Shown: piece by piece, positions 1 to 13,006 of the stretch | Numbering within the stretch: position 1 is the first letter of the stretch | Layout: the number at the start of each line of letters is the position of its first letter | Assembly (NCBI GenBank): GCA_023231475.1 | Contig: JALJEE010001591.1 | Coordinates: 1-64,000, forward strand | Source: Seison nebaliae | Taxonomy: Eukaryota > Rotifera > Pararotatoria > Seisonacea > Seisonidae | Direction: 5' to 3' | DNA length: 64,000 bases | Translations under genes and position numbers: made by a program | The notes under the pieces: generated by a model | Told to the model about the DNA's origin: nothing | Databases searched by the model: none | What the model saw: the letters and a program-made list of their open reading frames with translations, nothing else

Positions 1-94
1 GTTATGTATATATAGTTATGAAATATAAATGTGTTTACGTTCAAAGTTGAATAGTTAATTTAATCATTCCGTTAATCCAAATAAATTGTATTTA

Positions 95-1595
95 TTAAGT
101 CTTTTCATGTTTTGAATCGAATACATATTTCGAATAAGAGTTTGATAAATATTTAGAATAGGAATTAGATATATTCCTAGAGTTTGCCATCGATTCCTCT
201 TGGTTGCTTTCCAATATTATACCTCCATTCTCTTCATTTCTCGTTGAAGTATTCTCACGTTTAATCATTTCTTTTATCCTGAAAAATCAAAATCTTTCTC
301 TCAATTGATTTGTTAGTGAAATTTTAACATGTTCCGTTTCGTCATATAATGTGTAAGGATTACTACGGCGACATATGAGATCAAAATCAATAAAGAACTC
401 GCGAGAAGAATAGAAATTATTTTCATGGCAACTACTTTCGTAATTGGAATATCATAAAACCGTTGCTTTCCTTCCAAGAACAGATTGGGTAGTAGATGAA
501 ATGTATAATAAACTAAATAGAACTTAATCGGAGTACTCCAATGGTAAACATTTGTTCTCGATTTAGGTGGAATTGAAAAGAATTTTCTGTTATGTTCGAT
601 TCAATATTGTTGCTCACCTTATCGATAGAAAAAATTTTTTTGAAGTTGTTTAATAATCGAATAGCACTTTTCCTGTCATGTAAACGGTATATATACAATT
701 TGCTGAAGAACGGTTATTCGAATTTTCCTTTAATTCTAGAAAGTCTATTTTCCATTTAGAACCATATTGATCGAAAAAAGTATCCTAGAAAAGAAAGAAT
801 AATAAAAATGAAATTTCATTATAATTAACATTCTGCTGAAGACTGATCGAACAGGCTTTCGTGTCTTCCGGTTTAAATCGACTAAGTTCCAGATCTACAA
901 CGAGTGATATCGTTTTCTTATTCTTGTTCCTACGACATCAATGAACATGGGGAAGAGTTTGAAAAAAGCGTAAACGTAAAAAATTGATCAATGATTTCCC
1001 ATCTCCAGTGATTTCCAACAACTACAGTCCCGTTTTTTGAGATACAGAGGACTACATTAGATGGTATGTCGTCCGTTGTCGTTGTTAAAGGAAGTTTATA
1101 TCTGTTTGATGCCAAATATTTTGGTAAAAACTAAAAGACGGTTTAAATGAATTCATGAAACAGAATACTAAACGGGCAGACAAAATGTTTCACTATCAAT
1201 AAACTGTTATTCAATGAAAAAAGATAATAATAGAAACTTTTTACAAAGATAAATATTAGAAGTAGATTGTATGACATCTATTTCGTACGAATCATTGGTA
1301 CCCAACTTGCCAATTAATTTCATTGTTATCGGATATTGGAACATGATTATTTGCTTTAAAATGAAGAATTATCAAATATCTTCCCAATAAATGAGAAGCG
1401 ACAACGAACGGTTTTCTTTGAACAAAATTCAACTGGTGAGGCATAGTTGGGAAATCGATGATTAGGTTCTTTTTTATTTATCAATTTTTCTAAGTTTTTT
1501 GCATCCTCCAATTTTATCTTAAGTAATTTATTAGAATAAACTGATGTACCTAAAATTAATATGATGAGAACGAATATCCGACTAAGTAATTGCAT
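95..1595 (-). CDS. Putative type I membrane protein, nine short exons
   Basis: Nine exons join in frame on the minus strand: 1595-1410, 1353-1238, 1203-1174, 1101-976, 929-830, 784-668, 617-537, 465-329 and 278-95, giving 358 aa. The chosen ATG opens a hydrophobic signal peptide (MQLLSRIFVLIILILGTSVY). A roughly 230-residue ectodomain follows, with several N-glycosylation sequons (NDS, NGT, NDT, NRS, NIT) and scattered cysteines. Then comes one transmembrane segment (MKIISILLASSLLILISYVA) and a polar tail of about 70 residues rich in Ser and Asn. I do not recognise the family; the layout recalls small lysosomal or cell-surface glycoproteins, but that is only shape. Exons 3 and 4 have alternative acceptors, and exon 8 could start earlier, so the middle is less sure than the two ends. 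The last intron (279-328) restores the frame exactly. Confidence 0.5.
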
Positions 1596-2302
1596 AATAA
1601 AATAGAGAGAAATCAGATGAAAATAAGAATAAATTGTATTTAAACTCTTCTGTATTTTAAACCAATTCATTTGAATTTTGTATTATTTGTATTAACTGCC
1701 AGCATTCTTCACGAATAAAATAAAGTTATCTAACTCATAGCCTTCGCGTTATTAGTACAACTATCCAACCACCATCATAACATACTATCAACTGATCTGG
1801 ATTTACTGATCAATTTTAAGCAATAATTTCAGAACAAACAAATGAAAGAATCTTTACGAAAAATGCTTTGTAATATACGTATGTATGTATGTATGTATGT
1901 ATAAGATACTGTTCAATTATTTCAATTTAAATTTTTCCAAAATTCTTTTTATCAAACTTAAATACTTAACATTGAAAAAATACTTAACTAGAGAGAACTT
2001 TCATATCATCAAATGCTTGATGTTATGTTTTATAAAACCTCAAAACTGTAAGATTGTTTTAAGTTTCTACTGTATAAGTCATTATAGTTAATTCATTTAA
2101 ATGAAAATGATCTTTGACAATGATAGTGAGTAAAGAAGTTTAATAATTATAATTCTCATTCTGTTTTCATCATATAACCTTGATAATTATGCCACTAAAC
2201 AACCTTATGGGTTAAGTGATCTAAGACATAATCTTACAAATTAAAACAATCTTCTATAAATTTCATTTGAAAAGAAATTATAAGCTTCATAAAGTTGAGA
2301 GC

Positions 2303-4399
2303 ATGTCTCTAAGTTTTGATATTATTTTAAAGTTTCTTTTATCATATTTTACGATTAACCATTAATATTCATTTAACTAAAGAATTCAATTGGATAATGA
2401 ATCAGTCTTCGACGATTCTATAAGAAAACTTTTATTAGAAGATGTGAAGAATAGAGGAGGTATCGATGTATTTGGAAACGTTCAAATTGAGAATGTTAAT
2501 AAATTACAAAAAAATATTTTCCTAAAACTGAACGAGAATTATTCGAAATATATTAAAATTAATGAGCAACGAAATATTTCGTTGGAAATCGAAGGACCAT
2601 CGTTTAATAATGAAGTTGAACGTGGAAAATTTTTGGAGTTTTGGCCAGATGTCTCTTCGTTTGGAGAGATGAGTGACGGACGATTGATTGAACTGATTGA
2701 ATTGACATCAGTCATTGGAAAGAGTTATTGGTATAAATTCTTTGAATTACTATTTTCCATTCATTTTCCTTCAGTGAAAATTCAATTGATAATGGATGAT
2801 GAATATTTAATAGATCAATTCCTTAAATCAAATAAATCTCTGCCGTTTCTCATAAACAATTCGACGGATGATTTAGAAAGAAGAAATCTCATAAAGAAAT
2901 ATCGGCAACTAATAACAGAACTTGAAATGTTCTTTTCAATCGAATATCCCAAATTATTTTCAAACGATTCTAATAATGACGATTCGTTGAATTATTTAAA
3001 ATCATTGACATTTAATCATATTTGTTCATCTGATGATTTTCTTACAATGACATCCGTTTTCTCCCAATATCATTCGACAACGATTCATAAAGATAGTCTG
3101 TGTAACACAAATGTCATTGTCCAAAAATTTTCGAACAATTTCGCCACAGTCGTACACACAAAAAACAACAAAAACAAAAATATTTTCTTACCATTCATTC
3201 CAATCAATTCAGTGAAATTATTTATGAATTATTCATCAAAATTTCCGTTGGACTTGGAATTTATGAATCAATTGAATTTGGCATTTATTCATTTTCTTCT
3301 GAAACAATTCCGGACTGGAAAACAGTTCCGACACATGTTCATCGCAACGAAAATAAATGATAATTCGTCAATTGACATTCTATTAGAAAGTGGATATATT
3401 TTTCGATTATTAGTCAAATTTCAGAAAGCTGAGTTGATTTATTACGATCAACTAAAACAATCGATGATTGAAAACGAATCGATTTCGTTAAGTGAAGCTA
3501 ACGAACAATTTCAACTGATATCTTTCAACGATTATACGTTGAATCATTTGAAATTAATCATTCAGACGACGATTAATAAATTATCATCTTATGATCAAAT
3601 AGTGTTCACTAAATCAGTTCGATTAATGAAACGATTCATTGCCATCCATTTGTGTTACAATGACGCAAACGAATTTGTACAAGTGAAAAATGATTATTCC
3701 AAATTGTTCACTTCCATTACTGTCGAATTGATCGCTCTCCATATTTATAATGGCTCCAAGAAGATTAGATCAATATTCGACTTCTTCTTTCACTTCCTTC
3801 AATTCCTTTCCAAAATCAAAACTAATTCGATTATCACACTGACAGGAGAAGAGAAATCGCATTCAAAGCAGAAATTAAATTATCTCATGTTCGAAATAGA
3901 CGAAGTAAATGAAGAGAAAGTTCTGAATATTTCACGACTAATTTCTCCTCATTCTTCAATCGTCCAAAGAATGAAATTAATTTGTGAAAATTCAGTGAGA
4001 TATTTAAATAATTCGATGAATGAAACGATGAATATAAAGAAAATATTTCAAACATCGACGACAACATTCAAAAATCGATTAACTATCAATTCTGAATTCA
4101 ATAGTCGATTCTATCAATGTCTCAACGATCAACAATTGAAAAATATTCATTTAAAATTTCCTCAATTCCATTTCAATCCGATTCAAAAATTCTTTCCCGT
4201 TTTCCAATTTGATGTTATCGATGAATTCATAAAGGTCATTCGGGAATCATTCCCATCTGACACATATTATGTGGGAAGAGATCAATTCGGAGGAATGGAT
4301 ATTTTCATTGAACAGATTAAGAAGAAAGATGGAGATGATTTCCATAAACGATTCAACAATATTCAAAATTTAGGCAAATCAATTTTAATTTTCAAATAA
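2303..4399 (+). CDS. Nucleolar protein 6 (NOL6/Nrap)-like, lacking the family N-terminal part
   Basis: A large exon (2383-4399) has an in-frame stop just upstream at 2378 and no early ATG, so it needs a 5' exon. A 29-bp exon starting with ATG at 2303 (MSLSFDIILK) joins across a 51-bp intron (2332-2382) in the right phase and gives 681 aa. Near residue 95 the sequence FLEFWPDVSSFGEMSDGR matches the Nrap pattern FWxDkSELRRFkDG. Near the C-terminus PIQKFFPVF and, further on, FGGMDIFIEQ match the FDPVQ...GGxxIG segment of the last Nrap domain. Known NOL6 acts in the small-subunit processome during rRNA maturation in the nucleolus and is usually above 1000 aa, so several hundred N-terminal residues are absent here. 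Either further exons lie left of the window, or this is a shortened paralogue. The mini-exon is an inference; family confidence is moderate because the sequence is divergent. Confidence 0.55.
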
Positions 4400-4575
4400 A
4401 ATCTCTCGCTTTCTTTTTGAATTCTCTTTGACTTATCGAATAACTCGTGGCAAACGAAACTAATTCATTTTTTTTTGTTTATTTATTCATTTTTCTTCCT
4501 TCCCTCCAACAAGAAAAGAAGAGAAATTTATTTTCACAAATTTCTGATCACGTATCCTCCCATTTCGATAGAACG

Positions 4576-5459
4576 ATGCCAAGCACTTTCCTGGAATATC
4601 CGTATACGGAATGTGATGAGATCTCAAATGTTACGGGACAGAAGAGTATTTTCAAGAAGGCGTTCGATTTGTCTGTGTCAATTGCCGAGTCGGTCTACGC
4701 ACCACATGTTGTAAAGAAACCATGTAAAGTATGTCGAAAAAGGATCAATTCAGTCGCTGAAGTAGCCGAACATGGAACGACACAAGAAATGATTAAAATG
4801 ATAAAAAGTTTGATATATGATTTTGGTAGAATCATTTATTCAAGAATTAATTGAAGAAAAAAATGATGTAAACTTGTTCGACGAGTTCGGGAATACACCC
4901 GTCATTAACGCTGTCATGGCTAATCGGCCGATGATGGTTAGAACTCTGTTAGAAAATGGTGCTGATTCGAATCTCGAAGGAGTATTCAAATGTCCTCCAT
5001 TACATGCTGCAGCACAAGTTATTTTAATACACATCTTCTTCTTTCAAGACTCTTCATTTTCCTATTCAGATGGGACATACTCTCTGTGCTACTTATCTAA
5101 TAGATCATGGCGCTAATATCGATGCAACGGACAAAGCGGGAAACAATGCTTTGCAACTGGCATTGATATTCGACCATGAAGACACAGTAGACATGCTACT
5201 CCATTTCAAATGCAAGATTTTATCGTTAAATTTAGAATATGTCGAGTCGAAACCTCAAATGAATCACATACTGAAAAAATTGAAATTTGCTTCCGAAGGT
5301 TCTTTCATTTTTTTTTCTTTAATATTTAATTTATTTCTAGGTGACTATGATCGATTTCCATTAGTTAGAACAACGTCGTTACCTCCGATGACAACTTTAT
5401 CAGAGTTGAAGGCGAAAATGATGGCAGAGGAACTGGATAACGACAATGAAGACGAATAA
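4576..5459 (+). CDS. Small ankyrin-repeat protein
   Basis: Four exons (4576-4807, 4845-5017, 5070-5298, 5341-5459) give 250 aa. Introns are 37, 52 and 42 bp. The last intron has no in-frame stop, so retaining it would add 14 residues. About 80 N-terminal residues carry a CxxC pair (KKPCKVCRKR). Three ankyrin repeats follow: one beginning DEFGNTPVINAV, one with CPPLHAAAQMGH and LIDHGANIDA, and one with DKAGNNALQLAL. The tail is acidic (ELDNDNEDE). The ATG at 4576 is the last one ahead of the conserved part; the frame is open further upstream, so an earlier start cannot be excluded. Ankyrin repeats are protein-binding scaffolds and the partner is unknown. I do not recognise an orthologue. It lies in tandem 176 bp after the NOL6-like gene. 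Confidence 0.75.
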
Positions 5460-8386
5460 TTTCAACTTTCATTCTCCGGAAATTGTACATCCATTCTTCC
5501 AGTTTCCATCATTCTTCAACTAAACACAATTATTGTATCTTATCAATATTATTATTCATTCTCTTCACAATTCATTCATTTATCCAAATCCTTTTCTACA
5601 AATCGCTTTCATATTTTCATTCAGCTTATGATCTCTCATCACAACTGGAAAACTAGACGACATTTAGTTTGAGACAAAGAAAGAGAGAGAGATGTTGTCT
5701 TTCTAAACAGAGACGATTTCATTTAAATTCAATTGACGTTTTGAACATTAAAAATTTCACAAATCAAAAATATTTCTCCTTCTGATATCATCATCTCACT
5801 CAGAATATTTAGAGTGAAGAAAACTTCTGAATAAGAAAACATTTCCTGTTTTCAGTTCCAGCACATTCTTGTTTCATCTTTTTTTCTTTTTGCACAAATT
5901 CTTATATCTCTTCATATAAACCGTTTCTTATCTAATTTATAACTAGAATGTTATAACTTTTTTACAACAATTCGAGAATATTATGTAGCGTATTAGATTG
6001 GTTATTTCGAGGGAAATTTTCATGTTATTTGGATTGATGATGAGATAAAAGAAAGATGTAAATATCTCACAACTTTTATCAGTAATCTCATCAGAAATTA
6101 AGAATGAATAAAACGTCGGTAAAATGAAAGGGTTTTGTAATTGATATGAGTAGTATGTAATTATGAGTAAGAACATACAATCATTGTATGATGATATTGA
6201 TGATTAGGCATTACTTATTTATTTGTTATACTAAGGAGTGAAATTAATTTATGGTTTCTACTTTTCCCATCCGAACCAATTGAATTATGAACGAGTCGAA
6301 GATAATGTGTTTCATTTATATTAAATCAGATGAATAGAATAATAAGAGTTGTGACATCGATCGGGTGATCGAGCGATTCAATCGAACAATAGGAAGAAGA
6401 GTTCTTTTTTAAATTAGAAACATTTCGTTTAGGGATAACTTTCATTGAATATACTCAAAAGATGGACAAATAATTCGACGTTTACACAGAAAGATGGATG
6501 GACAAAGGAATCATATTTCGTTGTTACCGTTACTGGGTGTAGCGTCACAAGAAATGAGTTTGATATGAGCTAATAATAATTCGTAGATATTAATTCGTCT
6601 TCACATATTTGTTAGACTTACCATGAAGGATTGGGACGATCTACTTTCATCTTTAATCTCATTTTCGTAATTTTTGTTAAACCAATAATGAACTTACTGA
6701 GAATTGATTACATCTCGACTGGGTTATTATTGTTTAATCAATCTTACATCCTAGAATTGATAATATTGAATTTAAAGGAATAAGCGGAGGAAATGTTTTA
6801 TGAATAGCAGGTGAGAAGATTTCACATAAATCCTATCTCGTAGAATCCGTAGTAGAGATTAACGTGCAACTATGAAGATAATGTAAAGGTTAAGGTGAGA
6901 GCGATGAATGGATGCATTATTCGGGATTTATTAATCATCATTATAATGACGGCGAAGAAATTATCGTTGTTCGTTAATTATAAGGTCGTTCTAAGTTATT
7001 TAGTTAGTTAGATAATATGAAAATCTTCTTACAAGATATCAATCCACATTTACCGTACACTCCTTTGCTGAGTCATTGATATCTCTATCGTATACTATAC
7101 ATGTACGCATTTTGAAGATGAAGTATCATTTCATCAATTTTCTTTTCGTCTCATATCGCAAACTACTGAATGAATGGATGTTTCAAACAATATTTGAAGA
7201 AGTAAGATCCACCTAACGTTTATGACTGTTTGGTTTGTGTAAGTACATAAGGATGGTTTAAGAGTTGCGAATATGACGAAATATCACCAAACCATTTTAA
7301 CCATGTGAACAATAATTACAATAATAATTTGAAAAACTGTGAGTGAATTGGTGAAGAATTTTGTTTCGTGTTGAAACGGTGTCATTATCATCCCCTTATT
7401 GACATAAAGATGTTAAGGGATGATATGAATAAATTTTTATTACTCAACAATTTTTCTTCGAAATGTGCTTCCTCATAAGACGATAAGAGAACGAGAATGT
7501 CATCGATTTCATTCAACAATCTCTTTCACCTTTTCGTCGTTTATCCGGATAAAGTTGAATTTTATGTAAATAAACTCTTTCATCTTAACTATATTCAGCT
7601 GATTTTTAACATCATCTTATGTCATCCAATGTAGCGGTACCATAATCCGATGATATTACCCATATCTCCCAAAACTATCATCCAAATAACTGTGACAAAT
7701 TAATGTTGTGTTTGTTTCAAGCGAACCGCTTCAAAAGGGAAGCTATCAAATGAATTAGAAAAAATTAATAATTCTTTTTTATATCATTCGTCGTCTAATA
7801 TTTATGATCCTTTCTTTGATAACTAAACTCATTTCTTTGAAAATGATATGAAGTAAAAATTTTTTAATTATCCCAATGAATTGTATATCATACTAATTAA
7901 TAATGATTACTTTTCATTAAAAACCGTCAATGAAATAATAAAATTTCCTATTTCTCTTTCACAACATTTGTCAATAAGTTAATTAATTTTCAAGTTTCTC
8001 GCTTTCGGTTATGTCAGTAAAAAGTCATTTAAAGGGTCAATGTGTTGATGAGAATATGAAAATAAGTTCTTTTTGAAATATTAACTATTTTTTTCCTTCT
8101 TAACATGATGATAATGATACTGATCACAGTCGTCCACAGAAAGAGAATGGAGATAGAATCCTACTATTCTTCCAAATGACAAAAGAGAGAACTATTGGGA
8201 ACTGTCTCTACCTATTCGAGTGAAGTGAGTGTGAAGACAGAATTAAGATTTAATTTTTTCATTCTTTCCAATGTTTTTTTATCTGTGTGTTCACCAGAAA
8301 TCTCTTCACATGTGTTTCTTATGGGAATTATATATTTATCACATAGTTCTAATGTGATGAATTGGGTGTAACTGTGTTCATGTGTC

Positions 8387-8406
8387 TGTGTGTGTGTGTG
8401 TGTGTA
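8387..8406. repeat. (TG)n microsatellite
   Basis: A near-perfect TG dinucleotide run of about 20 bp, preceded by interrupted TGTGTC units, roughly 500 bp upstream of the kinase start codon. Confidence 0.9.
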
Positions 8407-8685
8407 TCACTTATCGTTTTTATTATTTTGTTTATTAATAAGTTTCAGTTTTACTGTATTTTAATTGCTATTTAGAAAGAAATAAACAAAAGAAGATCTT
8501 CTATTTTATTAAAAAAATTTTTTGATTCTTTTTTTACTTGTCTCAATTATTATCATCAATTGCGAGAGGAAAAACAAGGAATAATTCAATTTAATTTAAT
8601 TTAATTTTGATAAAGGAATTATTTGAATTCTTTATCAGAAAGAAAAAGAAGAATAATAAAGAGAAAGAGGAAGTACACTTATCGG

Positions 8686-8718
8686 CACACACACATACAC
8701 ACACACACACACGCACAG
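8686..8718. repeat. (CA)n microsatellite
   Basis: An interrupted CA run of about 33 bp, roughly 190 bp upstream of the kinase start codon. It is complementary to the TG run about 300 bp to its left. Confidence 0.9.
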
Positions 8719-8905
8719 ATACACAAATATATAAACCCACTTCTCCCAAAGAATAGAAACTGTACTTGACCAAAAATGAATCTATAATCAATTTTCTTCG
8801 TTCTTATTATTTTCTGGAAGAAACTCTTTCCAATAACGAAAGGAAGACAAAACGGAAGAACAGAAAAGACAATTGAAGAATTGAAATATCGAGATCAGAA
8901 TTAAT

Positions 8906-11900
8906 ATGAAGGATGTGAATAGGAGGATTGATGTCACTTATAAAAAGTTGGAGCGTATCGGTAAAGGTTCATTCGGTGAAGTGTATAAAGGAATTGAAAC
9001 GAAAACGAATAAAGTGGTGGCAATAAAAATCATTGATTTGGAAGAGGCAGAAGATGAAATAGAAGACATTCAACAAGAAGTTCAAGTTCTGTGTAATTGC
9101 GAATCACAATATGTTACCAAATTTTTTGCATCTTTCTTACAAGGCACGAAGTTGTGGATTATTATGGAATATTTGGGTGGTGGATCGGCTCTCAAATTGA
9201 TGAAGGCTGGACCATTCAATGAATCATATATTGGTGTTATTCTTAAAGAGGTCCTTAAAGGACTCGATTATCTTCATATCGAAAAGAAAATACATCGAGA
9301 TATCAAAGGTTCCGAAATATTTTCATTCAAACCTCTTTCATCAATCATCTTTCGTTTAGCTGCTAACATTCTATTGTCGGAGAAAGGCGAAGTTAAATTA
9401 GCTGATTTTGGTGTAGCTAAACAATTAACGGAAAGTATCCGATGTGGAAATACGTTCGTAGGTACCCCGTTTTGGATGGCACCTGAAGTCATCAAACAGA
9501 ACGAATATGATTATAAGGCCGATATCTGGTCGTTAGGGATTACAGCCATTGAGATGGCTAAAGGTGAACCTCCTATGAGTGATATGCATCCAATGAGAGT
9601 TCTCTTATTGATTCCCAAGATTGCTCCACCCCAACTACCATCCACATTCTCCAAACATTTTCGTGAATTTGTTGATTTTTGTCTGCAGAAAGATCCAAAG
9701 AATGTTTTGTTTTTCATCGATACTTTTGTTTTATCGTTTCATTCGTTTAGAGAATGAATGCATTAGAATTGCTCAATATGACATTCATTAAGAAGAGTAA
9801 GAAGACGAGTCATCTCACCGAATTAATCGATCGTTCTAATAAATATGATCGACATAACAAGAAGAATAAAGAGGAAGAAGATTCGTTCACTAACGAAACT
9901 ATAAAGAATACATTAACTGAATGGAATTTTCCTGGAGATAAAACAATGAACGGGGCCGCCAATGAAGAATTAGATAATTTGACATCGACAATTAAAGGTG
10001 AGAAATATTTATTGAGAAAGATATTTTGAAGTGAAATTAATTTTTAGAAATTGAAAAAAATACAACAGGTGGGGAAAGCATGGAAGAAAATTATTATTTA
10101 GAAAGAAATGATTCGAATAACGATCGAAAGAAGAAAGAAGATGATGATGAAAACGATGATGACGATGATAATGAGGGAGAGATGACTGTCCGAATTAGTG
10201 ACAGGAGAAGGAAATCATCGCCAATTAATAAATCTAAATATTCGCCAATAAGGAATGATACCGAAAGAAATCAATCAACATCATCAGCGTTAACAAAAAT
10301 GAAAACATCGTTTGAAACAGAAGAAAAATCGAATTTTACTCAATTTAATGTTGGACAATCACCTTCACGAATTCTCCCTACACAGGATAAGGTTAATTAT
10401 TTTAATAATTATTTATCACAGCCACAAATCTTTAATGAGGCGACAATCCTGCATAACAGCAACGACAATAATAATAATAGTAATAATAATAATAATAGTC
10501 CATATGAATGGACGCCAGGATATGGCGAAAATAAATATTTTGACAATTTTTCATCATCAACATCGATGGTTAATCATCAAAATTATGAAATTCAACGACC
10601 GGAAACCGAGAATAGTTTCTACTATTCTACAAATACAAATAATAATCGTGTTATCATTACCAATTTCCCACAAACTCGCGACAATAATTTAAGGAAAGGT
10701 AATATCATATTGAAGGAAGATAGTGATAGTCAATTGGAACAACATCACTTACCGAATGATATTCGAAAGAATCAAAGTAATTTGGCAGAAGATCCTTTAC
10801 CATTCAGTGCATCATATTCTGATTATTATAATATGAATCTTTTAAATAGTAATATATTATTTAGAAATAAACTCCTCGAATCTTCTGATAAATCGCCAAA
10901 TAAATTGAATTCTATGACATCTGAACGGAACGACAGTGGAATTGACACATTTAAAAGTTGTGATAATGGCGAATCGACATCTCCTCCACAAATGAAAGAT
11001 GACGAAAGTAATCATCATTATCCAAAATCGATAAATGAAGATCCGATGTTTCGTTTGTTGCGTATCAATCTTAATCATTCAATTTTTGGAGCTAACGATT
11101 CCTTACGTCTTTATCAGCCATGGCTTGTGCATAATAATGGAGATAATGAAGAGAAAAAGATAAATGAAAAATCGAAATCCAATTACAATTTGAAACGACC
11201 GTCAAAGAAGTTGAATGATGGACGTCACAGAAATTCGTCTAATGAGAAATCGAAAACAGGAAAAAGTGAGAATTTATCGAGTTTCTCTTGTTATCAGTTG
11301 AAATTGAATGATGATCCAGTTTCGAAAAAGAAAATGATTAGCACAAAACCAACAAAGTCAAAATATTTCAATTTTAAATCTAATAATAAACATAAGACGA
11401 AAAGTACTTCGAGAATTGCCATGAATAATAATCGGAAAAAGATTGAGCGATCTCATTTGTCGAGTCGAACAATATCTGAAATGGGAAATAACAATTTCAC
11501 TTCATCATCAAAACATAAGAAATCGTTAGCTTCGAATTATAGTCATTTCCCTTCCAAACTACAGGTAGTGCAAGTAGATACCGAATCAATTAATTCACAT
11601 TACGATAAATTTTCACCAGATTATGATCATATTTATGATCATTTATCGTATGACAATAATTCATACTATCACAACAATTCTAATAATTATTCGATGATTG
11701 ACAATTCATTTCATGAGAGGAATGAAAATAATAATAACAACAACAATAATATTGATTTGATGCCACATCAATATAAGAATAATCATCATTATAAAAATCA
11801 TCCGAAAAAAAGTCGAAAAGAAGCAAAATCTCATCAACAACTGCTTACTAGGCAAGATAGCGGACCAACACTCTATGACGAAGTAAAATTGATGAAAAGA

Positions 11901-13006
11901 AAATTAACTAAATCAAAACTTTTATATGAGAGTGATAAGAATAAGTTACATCGCGAAAAATATTTTGAGATGAATGGTCGAGAACGTCCACAAACCAGTC
12001 ATTTAACCGAAAGTGTTTACATGAAATATTATGACATTGGAAGGAAAATAAAAAGAGATGCAAAAAAATTAGAAAGAAATAAGAATATTGCCTTTCTCAA
12101 TCAGAACAATAACAATAATAATCATAAAAAATATTTTCATAAGTCCAACATATTGATGAGTCGTTCAACAAAGCAATTGGAGTCGAACCCAACCGAGTTC
12201 CGATTAATTTCTCCAAACAGCAGCTATTCATCTAAATCGACATCTTCTCTCCAATTCTACTCTTCTCCCATGAAATATTTGTGGAATGTATTCCAATCAT
12301 GTAAGATAATTTATTCACCACTTCAATCTTACACCATTATCATTGGGATAATTTTAATTTTTCTAATAAAAACTAATAAATCTGTCGGTAAATGTCGATG
12401 AGTGTTGGATTCGGATAATACAATATCATTAAAGGAATTGCGCTATAAACTTATTTCATAATTATTCATAATCTATTCTTCAGTTCAAAGAAGGAGAAGA
12501 CATTTCTTTTTCTAATTAATAGAATTATACTTAATTTTTTTTTCTTTCCTTTCTCTTTTCAGAATGTGCCCACACCACCAATAATTATATTGAAGAGTGG
12601 TCGATCCTTATCACCAAAAGTGACTGATAGACCCCAACCACCTGACCTTCCGTCCAAACCTAAATTACAACATCGATCTACTTCATTAAATTCTTTGGTT
12701 CGTGATGTGTTTGACGAATGTTCTGCAGATAATCGAAATAGCGAAAATTCGACAAACTCATTAAAATTAATGAATGACATAATGGAAAATTTCGATAGTT
12801 TAGAAGAAATTATTCCCGGTTAATAATTCTCCTTTATTCCTTCTTCCTAATAAGACTTTTATTTGAAAGGTGCTACTGATGTATTTGTAAAATTTCTTCT
12901 GAAACATATCGCTTTTCCAAGTGCCAATCCACAAGAATACACAAAAATATTAAAAAGAGCATTTTATAAACTCAATTTATCTTCATCTTCCTCTAGTACT
13001 CATTGA
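8906..13006 (+). CDS. GCK-III (MST3/MST4/STK25-type) Ser/Thr kinase with giant Asn-rich insertion
   Basis: Six exons (8906-9308, 9360-9703, 9751-9997, 10048-12287, 12563-12818, 12870-13006) sum to exactly 1208 aa plus stop. The kinase domain is complete: glycine loop [16 protein letters not shown] lysine at residue 41, HRDIKAANILL rebuilt across intron 1, [10 protein letters not shown], and activation segment [13 protein letters not shown]. The sequence is closest to the germinal-centre kinase III group, which acts with CCM3 and striatin complexes in cell polarity, Golgi and junction control. Exons 5 and 6 encode a C-terminal helical region ([23 protein letters not shown]) resembling the family's CCM3-binding tail. 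Between them, exon 4 adds about 740 residues of Asn, Ser, His and Lys-rich low complexity; family members are usually near 430 aa. The exon 4 donor at 12288 (GTATTC) was chosen for phase and is the least certain junction. Confidence 0.85.

Larger units (their letters stand above)
5460..8905. other. Intergenic, no gene seen
   Basis: There is 3.4 kb of AT-rich sequence between the ankyrin gene and the GCK-III kinase. Only short, composition-driven open frames occur, and none resembles a protein family or has convincing splice sites. It should hold the 3' UTR of the ankyrin gene on the left and the promoter and 5' UTR of the kinase gene on the right. Two dinucleotide repeats lie near the right end. 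Confidence 0.6.

Noticed and set aside
1885-2091. Plus-strand frame of 68 codons before the NOL6-like gene
   Set aside because: Composition is driven by AT-rich repeats (starts in an ATGT microsatellite); no Nrap similarity and no phase-compatible splice to the 2383 exon.
12301-12306. GTAAGA as donor of kinase exon 4
   Set aside because: A good consensus, but joining it to the acceptor at 12562 creates an immediate stop; the GTATTC donor at 12288 keeps the frame into the conserved C-terminal tail.
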